From contig JALQUO010000001.1 in the NCBI GenBank assembly GCA_023263785.1, positions 635,651 to 699,650 of the forward strand: a stretch of DNA of 64,000 nt, given 5' to 3'. Of the stretch, positions 57,124 to 64,000 are shown one piece after another. Origin of the DNA: Rickettsiales bacterium (GTDB taxonomy: Bacteria > Pseudomonadota > Alphaproteobacteria > Rickettsiales > Midichloriaceae). The notes beneath the pieces were generated by a model. That model had not been told where the DNA came from, did no database searches, and saw only the letters and a program-made list of their open reading frames with translations. The position numbers were made by a program, and so were the translations under genes. The stretch's first letter is position 1; each line of letters opens with the position of its first letter.

Positions 57124-57600
57124 ATGAATTCTCAATCAATGCAAAAATACATCTTAAAAATACTGTTTGTTGTACAATTAACAATTCTTGTTGGGTGTTC
57201 CCAAAATAATCTTGTCTATCATGGATATACATTTAATGATGTGAGGGATATTGATGAAAGGCTTCAAAATTTGCAGAGAAATCATGTAACAAAAGATAAA
57301 GTAATAAATCTCCTTGGATCTCCAACTTTCACTGAAAATCTAAAGAATAATCAACAACAATCACAATTTTTCTATGTTGAAGACACGTTTCTCAGAGAGC
57401 CTTTTATAGGAGATAAGAAGATTAGTACGAAAGTATTGAAAATAACTTTTGATAACTCTCAAAGAGTTGCAGATATCAAGTTTTATAATGTGGAAGGTAA
57501 TGAAATATTCGATTCCTCAACAAAAACAAAAGTAAAAGGTGGTGAGATGAATATCCTTGAACAAATGAAGAGAAATTTCACAAGAATAAGTAAAAAATAA
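57124..57600 (+). CDS. bamE: Outer membrane assembly lipoprotein BamE
   Basis: Lipoprotein of the BAM complex that inserts beta-barrel proteins. Signal plus lipobox ILVGC place the lipidated Cys at about residue 25. The SmpA/OmlA fold follows: LVYHGYTFNDVRDID, VTKDKVINLLGSPTFTEN and VLKITFDNSQRVADIKFY. The 158-residue length is normal for alphaproteobacteria. Confidence 0.88.
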   Translation: MNSQSMQKYILKILFVVQLTILVGCSQNNLVYHGYTFNDVRDIDERLQNLQRNHVTKDKVINLLGSPTFTENLKNNQQQSQFFYVEDTFLREPFIGDKKISTKVLKITFDNSQRVADIKFYNVEGNEIFDSSTKTKVKGGEMNILEQMKRNFTRISKK

Positions 57601-57684
57601 ATAAGTAAAAAATAATTTTTTTGTTGATATAAAAATACCTAAATGATAGAATTGAGATGTAATGTCTTGATACTGTTGTTTTGA

Positions 57685-58764
57685 ATGTACAATAACGCTT
57701 TTATTACTGCTTGGATAAGATTGGCTTTCACACCTAAGGTCGGACCAAAGACTTTTGAGAAACTGATCAAGAAATTCAAGAATCCTGCTAAAGTACTTGA
57801 ACAAACATTTGAAGTAAAAAGACGTTATAAGCTGGAGCTAGAACCTCCTACAATAGCTGAAATAGAAGATGTAATTGATAAGTGTTATCACTTCGGAGGT
57901 GAGATAATTTTGTCGTGCGATACAAACAACTATCCCGAGCTCTTAAAAGAAACTGAAGGATTCCCTCCAGTACTGTTTGCTAAAGGAAACCTTGAACTCT
58001 TGAAAAGACCAAAGATTGCAATCATCGGCACAAGAAATGCATCAATCAATGGAGAAAAAATCACTAGAAAAATCGCATCAGATCTAGGAACTAATGGGAT
58101 AGTTATAGTCTCAGGACTGGCACGCGGAATAGACTCTGCTGCACATCAGAGCAGTTTGGAAACAGGCACAATCGCAGTAATAGCAAACGACATAAATCGC
58201 TTCTGCCCACCAGAGAACGAACAGCTCCAAAAAGCTTTATTCGAAAAAGGCCTCGTGATAAGCGAAACCCCAATTGACTCATTACCCGTACAAAAAAACT
58301 TCCCTCGCAGAAACAGAATAATATCTGGTATGTCAAGCGGAGTACTAGTAACAGAAGCAATGAGAAATTCAGGTACAATGATCACAGCAAACTATGCCCT
58401 CGAACAAGGTAGAGAAGTTTTCGCAGTCCCAGGATCACCAACAGACCCACGATCATATGGCACAAACTTATTGATAAAAAATGGGGCTATTTTGGTGAGA
58501 GACGCAGAGGATATAATCTCAGAATTTAATCCAACAACAAAACCATTACCAAAATCTCCTACAGGCCTTGAGGAGTACCTTGTTGATGACAAAAATGCCT
58601 CACTAGAATCACAAATATTACAAAAACTCAACAACGTCCCAATAGAGTTAGATGAGTTATTTGATGCTCTGGATATGCCAGTACAGGAATTCAACAAAAC
58701 CATTATAGAATTAGAACTAATAGGAAAAGTCTCCAGAAAAGGAAATAAAATCTTCACAATATAA
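57685..58764 (+). CDS. dprA: DNA-processing protein DprA
   Basis: Loads RecA on incoming single-stranded DNA during natural transformation. The 359-residue protein has an N-terminal helical domain with RLAFTPKVGPKTFEKLI, the Rossmann-fold core IAIIGTRNAS, SGLARGIDSAAH, NFPRRNRIISGMSSGVLV and REVFAVPGSPTDPRSYG, and a C-terminal winged-helix part. Full length, so uptake of DNA may be retained. Confidence 0.94.
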   Translation: MYNNAFITAWIRLAFTPKVGPKTFEKLIKKFKNPAKVLEQTFEVKRRYKLELEPPTIAEIEDVIDKCYHFGGEIILSCDTNNYPELLKETEGFPPVLFAKGNLELLKRPKIAIIGTRNASINGEKITRKIASDLGTNGIVIVSGLARGIDSAAHQSSLETGTIAVIANDINRFCPPENEQLQKALFEKGLVISETPIDSLPVQKNFPRRNRIISGMSSGVLVTEAMRNSGTMITANYALEQGREVFAVPGSPTDPRSYGTNLLIKNGAILVRDAEDIISEFNPTTKPLPKSPTGLEEYLVDDKNASLESQILQKLNNVPIELDELFDALDMPVQEFNKTIIELELIGKVSRKGNKIFTI

Positions 58765-58814
58765 AACTTTATGTTACAAATTACTCAAAAGAAAACGAGT
58801 AAAAAATAAGTTTT

Positions 58815-61007
58815 ATGCAAATACAAAGACAACCAATATCACAAAAGAAAAGAAATCGCCTGCGAAGTATATTGATTTTAGGTACCTTGTTTGCAATAAT
58901 CCTGGTTCTTTCAAAGCAATACATAGAAAAAACAAACAGTAATATGAGTGAAAAGCAGTTGATTCCAAGAGCAGTTCTATTCGGAAACCCAGACAGAGTT
59001 GGTGTTAAAATCAGCCCAGACGGCAAAAACACAACATACATCGCTCCTTTCAACGGAGTTCTAAATATATTCCTTGCAAAAAGCAACGACCTGAATCAGG
59101 CTAATGCAATCACACAAGATACTCATAGAGGAATTAGACAATATTCTTGGAGCTACAATAACAAACACATAATTTACTCTCAAGATAAAGATGGTGATGA
59201 AAACAATCACCTTTTTAGCATTGATATCGACTCAGGAGAAATAGTTGAGTTAACACCATTCCAAGGTGCAAAGGCAACTATCAATACTCTCAGCAAGTAC
59301 TTCCCAGACTATGCAGTTGTGATGTTGAATGATAGAAGGAAAGACCTATTTGATTTATATCTTCTGAATTTAAAAAATAATAAAATACATCTTATATATC
59401 AAAATGATCAATATGCAGAAATAGATGTTGATGAAAACTTCCAAATGAGGTTCGCAACAATGTCTATGCCAGACGGAAGTGCTAAAGTGGATATTTTCCA
59501 AAAACAAGAAAAAAGTATCTCAGAACTAATAAAGTTGATTGAGAGTAGCTCTAATGACGCTGAAATAGAAAGTTTTATTAAGGAAATACAAGAAGCAAAA
59601 ACTTCCGAATTCATGATGATTTCACCAGAGGATCTATATACGACAAGTATTGTTGGATTCACTAAAAATCATGATAAAGTTTATATGTTGGATTCAAGAA
59701 ACAGAGATAAGGCAGGGTTATTCGAGTTAGATGTAAAAACTAAAGCACAGAAGTTAGTCTTTGAGAGTGATAAAGCTGATGTCCAAGGAATCATCCAGAA
59801 TCCTGATACAAAAGCAATCGAGGCAGTTGCTATAAATTATACAAGAGATGAATGGAAATTCTTTAACAGTAATGTTGAGAAGGTTTTTGATGAGATTCTG
59901 AAGAAACTTGGTCACGATGGGGAACTTCAGATCACTAGCAGATCTCTTGATGATAAGACATGGACTGTTGCAGTAACATCAGACACAGCACCTCCACAAT
60001 ATTACAAGGTGAATACTGAAACATCTCAGGTGGAATTCCTATTTTCAGGCGATACAAAACTTGATAAATATGACCTTGCAAAGATGCGCCCAGTAGTAAT
60101 AAAGGCAAGAGATGGGCTGGAATTAGTTTCTTATTTAACACTTCCAAAAAATGTAAAGATTATCAGTGATTCTGTGAATACCATCAAAACAGATAAGCAA
60201 GTCCCACTTGTAATGTATGTACATGGAGGCCCAACAGCAAGAGATGAATGGGGGTTTGACAAAACCCATCAGTGGCTTGCAGACAGAGGCTATGCTGTTT
60301 TGAGTGTAAATTACAGAGGATCAACTGGATTCGGAAAGAACTTCATAAATGCAGGTAATGGAGAGTGGTCCAGAAAAATGCATGATGACATAATAGATGC
60401 AGCTAACTGGGCAGTTGCAAGTGGCATAACATCCCAAGACAAGATTGGCATTATGGGTGGAAGCTATGGTGGATATGAAGCGCTCGCAGGAGTTACTTTC
60501 ACACCAGACTTCTTCAGGTGCGCAGTTGACATAGTAGGTCCATCAAACCTTGTAACATTACTCGAAAGCATCCCACCATATTGGAAACCATTTATTGAGA
60601 GTTTGAATAGGAAAACAGGTGGTAATGTGACAACAGATGAAGGTAGAAAAGAACTTCTAGATAGATCACCAATAACTTTCGTTGATAAGATCTCAAGGCC
60701 TTTGCTAATTGGACAGGGTGCAAATGATCCAAGGGTTAAGCAGGCTGAGTCAGATCAGATAGTAAAGGCTATGCAAAACAAGAAGATTCCAGTTATATAT
60801 GCTCTGTATCCAGACGAAGGACATGGATTTGCGCGCCCAGAAAACAGAATGTCATTCTTTGTCTTAACTGAGTACTTTCTGCATGAGAACCTTGGTGGAT
60901 ATGTTGAAAAATTCAATGATGACTTCAAAGGGACTTCCCTTAAAGTTGAAGCTGGAGCAGAGTTTCTACAGAATGAGGTTAGGAGATCTCTAAAGGGTGC
61001 TAGGTAG
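58815..61007 (+). CDS. S9-family (prolyl oligopeptidase) serine peptidase
   Basis: A 730-residue peptidase. Residues about 16-34 form a single transmembrane helix or signal anchor, so it probably faces the periplasm. A beta-propeller region (about 50-430) is followed by the alpha/beta hydrolase domain: MYVHGGPTARDEWGFD, nucleophile Ser550 in MGGSYGGYEAL, Asp in GANDPRVKQ, and His in DEGHGFARPEN. All catalytic residues are present. Likely cleaves short peptides; the substrate is unknown. Confidence 0.88.
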   Translation: MQIQRQPISQKKRNRLRSILILGTLFAIILVLSKQYIEKTNSNMSEKQLIPRAVLFGNPDRVGVKISPDGKNTTYIAPFNGVLNIFLAKSNDLNQANAITQDTHRGIRQYSWSYNNKHIIYSQDKDGDENNHLFSIDIDSGEIVELTPFQGAKATINTLSKYFPDYAVVMLNDRRKDLFDLYLLNLKNNKIHLIYQNDQYAEIDVDENFQMRFATMSMPDGSAKVDIFQKQEKSISELIKLIESSSNDAEIESFIKEIQEAKTSEFMMISPEDLYTTSIVGFTKNHDKVYMLDSRNRDKAGLFELDVKTKAQKLVFESDKADVQGIIQNPDTKAIEAVAINYTRDEWKFFNSNVEKVFDEILKKLGHDGELQITSRSLDDKTWTVAVTSDTAPPQYYKVNTETSQVEFLFSGDTKLDKYDLAKMRPVVIKARDGLELVSYLTLPKNVKIISDSVNTIKTDKQVPLVMYVHGGPTARDEWGFDKTHQWLADRGYAVLSVNYRGSTGFGKNFINAGNGEWSRKMHDDIIDAANWAVASGITSQDKIGIMGGSYGGYEALAGVTFTPDFFRCAVDIVGPSNLVTLLESIPPYWKPFIESLNRKTGGNVTTDEGRKELLDRSPITFVDKISRPLLIGQGANDPRVKQAESDQIVKAMQNKKIPVIYALYPDEGHGFARPENRMSFFVLTEYFLHENLGGYVEKFNDDFKGTSLKVEAGAEFLQNEVRRSLKGAR

Positions 61008-61026
61008 CTGATTGCTACCTTTCCTT

Positions 61027-61162
61027 TTATAATGCGCTTCTTACTCCCGTCATTCCTTGTTGTTGTTGTTTTCTTGCCATGAGAAAATTTGTTAGAACAT
61101 CCATCTTCTCATTCTGTTTTATCAAGTGTTTCACGAAATTTTTCTACTGATATTTTTTGCAT
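61027..61162 (-). pseudogene. Remnant of a coiled-coil protein family (short copy)
   Basis: From ATG 61162 the minus strand reads MQKISVEKFRETLDKTE and then stops. One frame over, it continues as NEKMDVLTNFLMARKQQQQQG to a stop at 61027. The beginning matches the neighbour copy (MQKISNDQLSQTLEEV), and the end matches its Q-rich tail, but the middle is gone: an internally deleted, frameshifted paralogue of about 44 codons. Confidence 0.5.
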
Positions 61163-61198
61163 AATTAGTTGTGTTTTATATAGTGTTTTCTTCTATCA

Positions 61199-61794
61199 TT
61201 AAATTATTCTTGACCAGCTTGTAGTTTGTTTCTGTTGTTTCTGTTGTTCTCTCAACATTGTTTTTAGAATCAAATCAATCTTTGCAGTTTGTGCATCAAC
61301 CTTTGCTTTGAGATCTGCATTATCTTTTTTGAGATCCGCAGTGTCTTTCCTGAGATCTTTTATTTCATCAGATAAAATATCAATTCTTCTTATTAATTCT
61401 TTATTTTGGTTTAAAACTTCTGCACAATTATTGCTCAACAATATTACATCTTCGGTAAATTTTTCATATGATCGAAGATTATTTTGCGCCTTGAGAGCAA
61501 TACGAGAAAGTCCATCAACAGTCTTTTTTGAACCCTCAACACTGAGTTCCACTTTTGTAATGTCATCATAGAACTCATCTTTATATCCAAAAATTGACCA
61601 AAATAATCCATAAAGTTTTTTGTAAAAACCTGCTTCTCTAACTACAAGAGCATTTTTTTGCAGATTTTCAAAATCCTTATAAAGACCATTAATGCCTTCA
61701 TCAAGATTTGTGCTGTTTGTTCTAAATGCACTGATCCATCATTTCTTACTTCTTCTAGTGTTTGAGAGAGTTGATCATTTGATATTTTTTGCAT
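61199..61794 (-). pseudogene. Coiled-coil protein with amphipathic segment, frameshifted
   Basis: From ATG 61794 the frame gives MQKISNDQLSQTLEEVRNDG. A frameshift near 61735 then leads into SAFRTNSTNLDEGINGLYKDFENL, a hydrophobic segment AGFYKKLYGLFWSIFGY, and then (from 61552, intact) a long coiled coil with the heptad-like repeat DIL-DEIKDLRKDTADLKKDNADLKAKVD, ending in a Q-rich tail. About 197 residues if whole. Function unknown; its layout suggests a membrane-associating, oligomerising protein, possibly secreted. Confidence 0.6.
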
Positions 61795-61932
61795 AAAGTT
61801 TGTTTTTTACTAAAAGACTGTATAAATAAAGTTCTCTTTGTCAAGACATTTTTTTGTTTTAAAGTTAAAAAAATGCATTATACCTCTATAACAATAAAAA
61901 GCCGTTGTTATATAAATTGATAAGCGCAGTTA

Positions 61933-62580
61933 TTAAGCTGTCTCTCTGATAGCTCCTTGAATGATAATAGTTGAAAAGATGATGAAAATCGGAATCATTA
62001 TTATGTCGAGCGCAGATAGCAACAAGAGATATGTCGGAGCCTTAATACTCATCAAGGAAAAGATTATCTGTGGGAAAGTTATCGGGATGATCAAAACATT
62101 TACCAAGGAACTCCTTTTTATTGATAAGGAGATACTTCCTGCAAAGAGAGATACAGATGTAATATGTAGAACAAAAATAATATAATTAAAATAGAAAAAG
62201 TTTGTATCAAAAAACACCTTCCATATGAAATACCAAAAAGTTGAGTTAATTGTAATATATTTCAAAAAACTGAAGAGCCATTTAATGAGTACTATCTTGA
62301 ATGGTGATGAAAATGGTAATAAAAAAAGCTGTTCAAGAATCCCAGAACTAAAATCATCTTTTATTAATAAATAGTCTGAGAAAGCAATTGTCATCACAGT
62401 TGTAATAATTATAACTCCATACATTAACGTCTCATCAGATGTTATATGGGAGTCTAAAATTAGGAAAAATATAAAGAAACTTAACAAAGAAGACAAAAGA
62501 GATACAGTGAATATATCGAAATTGTATCTTGTGATAAGCCACTCACGCTTTATGAGAGCAATTGAAATTTTAGATTTCAT
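61933..62580 (-). CDS. ccmB: Heme exporter protein CcmB
   Basis: Permease of the CcmABCD complex in system I cytochrome c maturation. The 215-residue protein has six hydrophobic segments and the family's ALIKREWLITRYN start and DDFSSGILEQLFLLPFSSP loop. ccmA is not adjacent. It follows, with an 11-bp overlap, an uncharacterised membrane protein gene. ccmF is at 26.5 kb. Confidence 0.9.
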   Translation of the reverse strand: MKSKISIALIKREWLITRYNFDIFTVSLLSSLLSFFIFFLILDSHITSDETLMYGVIIITTVMTIAFSDYLLIKDDFSSGILEQLFLLPFSSPFKIVLIKWLFSFLKYITINSTFWYFIWKVFFDTNFFYFNYIIFVLHITSVSLFAGSISLSIKRSSLVNVLIIPITFPQIIFSLMSIKAPTYLLLLSALDIIMIPIFIIFSTIIIQGAIRETA

Positions 62581-63349
62581 TTTTTGATTTAATCAATTTC
62601 ATGCAAATATAAGCAACTAAAATCTCAAAGAATATTCCTATACAGGAAGTCAATATTGTAGTCTTGAAAAGTAAGCTAGTAATTGTTACTAAAAAGACAA
62701 GAATTAGATATAGTTTAAAAAACATCATTTTATTAGATAAGATAACTTCTACACTTTTCTTTATTGAGAGAGTCACTGGCATATGCTCAAAAACTATAAA
62801 GTAAGGACTTAGTAAAGTCAGGCAATTAACAATCATAAATGATATTATAAGAAAAAATATCCCTACAGCTGTTATAAAAAGCGAGATTCCCAATACTTCT
62901 CCAACTGCTGTTCCTATATATCCTAAAGTTTGATATAAAACTAATGATATAGTACCTATAAGCAATCCAACCACACAATATATAAAAAATTTCAGAATTT
63001 GTAATTTAAATAATCCGAAGAAACTTTCTTTAAATAGTTTAATAAACTGATTATTTTTAATATCCATAAGATTGTCTGATGTAGAAAGTACTATGTATGC
63101 TGCACTAACTTGAGTAAAAATCGTCACAAACAAAAGAGTAATTACAGTAACTATCGATAACTCATAAAAAACAACTTGTTGATTAATATCCCCTAGAAAA
63201 GGAACTAAAGTAAACTGTAAAAGGAAAATTAGGATAACTAGTAAAAAAGCTGTGATTAAAAACAAAGTGAGAAATGACCTCTTCCTTTGCATCAGGACAT
63301 TTATCCAAACATTTTGTATCAATTCAACTATTGAACTCTGATAAATCAT
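62570..63349 (-). CDS. Uncharacterised polytopic membrane protein upstream of ccmB
   Basis: A 259-residue protein with about six hydrophobic helices and a basic start (NVLMQRKRSF). I do not recognise a named family; the amphipathic segment VTLSIKKSVEVILSNK between helices resembles the central loop of some DUF-type six-helix membrane proteins. Its end overlaps the ccmB start by 11 bp, so the two are likely cotranscribed and coupled. Confidence 0.7.
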   Translation of the reverse strand: MIYQSSIVELIQNVWINVLMQRKRSFLTLFLITAFLLVILIFLLQFTLVPFLGDINQQVVFYELSIVTVITLLFVTIFTQVSAAYIVLSTSDNLMDIKNNQFIKLFKESFFGLFKLQILKFFIYCVVGLLIGTISLVLYQTLGYIGTAVGEVLGISLFITAVGIFFLIISFMIVNCLTLLSPYFIVFEHMPVTLSIKKSVEVILSNKMMFFKLYLILVFLVTITSLLFKTTILTSCIGIFFEILVAYICMKLIKSKNEI

Positions 63350-63436
63350 AAAACAATTTTTATAAAGTTTTTAACAAAATACAAACTAACACAAAAAAAT
63401 ATATTGCGAAAATATTAAATTTTTTACAAATGGCTG

Positions 63437-63465
63437 TTGACAGGTAGGAATAATGCTGGTAGTAA
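63437..63465 (+). promoter_or_regulatory. Strong sigma-70-type promoter of the 16S rRNA gene
   Basis: A perfect -35 TTGACA (63437-63442) is separated by 17 bp from TAGTAA (63460-63465). It lies about 146 bp upstream of the mature 16S 5' end, so a leader of roughly 140 nt is predicted. It is the best -35/-10 pair I noticed in the window. Confidence 0.75.
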
Positions 63466-63610
63466 TGTTTCTACGAGATCAAAAAATCTCAATCAAAATT
63501 TCAAATTTGTTTAAAAAGTTTATAGCAAACATAAAAGACAGTGGTAATTCCATAGAGAATTTTTAATAATAACATATAAGTTAATTACTTTGATTAAGTA
63601 GTTCAGGAAA

Positions 63611-64000
<390 letters not shown>

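Overview
The window comes from a small, AT-rich, host-associated alphaproteobacterium, most likely in the Rickettsiales or a similar intracellular/epibiotic group. Evidence: the 5' end of an alphaproteobacterial 16S rRNA gene at the right edge, single genes scattered away from their usual operon partners (flgB, flgC, ccmB, ccmF, secF and hslV all apart), a GltX2-type glutamyl-tRNA synthetase, TlyC/CorC, an NtrY-like kinase, and several decaying genes of putative secreted proteins. It keeps peptidoglycan (murG, dacA, asd), lipid A (lpxC), envelope assembly (bamE, cpoB), respiration (gltA, acnA, ccmB/ccmF) and isoprenoid (ispA, ispB) genes. I cannot fix genus or family from the sequence alone.

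Layout. 1-5.1 kb: a birA-nnrD-udg operon on the minus strand, diverging from gltX-prs. NnrD carries a whole GNAT acetyltransferase domain nested inside it. prs is frameshifted in a G run. 5.1-6.8 kb: an array of decayed small membrane-type genes, two of them clear paralogues. 6.9-19.8 kb: murG, flgC, asd, a YibQ-type deacetylase homologue, ybeY-corC-ispA, uvrA, dacA and groESL behind a heat-shock-like promoter. 20-22.2 kb: flgB, a broken GH108 muramidase and a frameshifted ULP-like cysteine protease. 22.3-32.8 kb: leuS, cpoB, an HExxH protein, ccmF, rsmA and acnA. 32.8-38.7 kb: a second, intact 895-residue ULP-like protease, gltA and a broken patatin phospholipase. 38.7-50.2 kb: secF-permease-ispB, rng-lipoprotein-lpxC, sppA, rpsL-rpsG-fusA and pyrH. 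50.3-64 kb: ntrY, three tandem EamA transporters, hslV, bamE, dprA, an S9 peptidase, remnants of a coiled-coil family, ccmB, a membrane protein and the 16S gene.

Two themes stand out. First, there is a host-interaction layer: two CE-clan (Ulp1-like) proteases that share an HW...(D/N)S...GQQHGxCCG signature, a patatin, an N-acetylmuramidase and coiled-coil proteins. One protease is intact; the rest are broken or frameshifted, while nearly all housekeeping genes are intact (prs is the exception). Second, there are rearranged proteins: a GNAT domain inside NnrD, and flagellar rod proteins FlgB and FlgC that each carry an N-terminal Sec-type signal peptide, with no other flagellar gene in view. 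The frameshift calls come from reading the sequence directly; many fall in homopolymers, so sequencing error, phase variation and true decay all remain possible.
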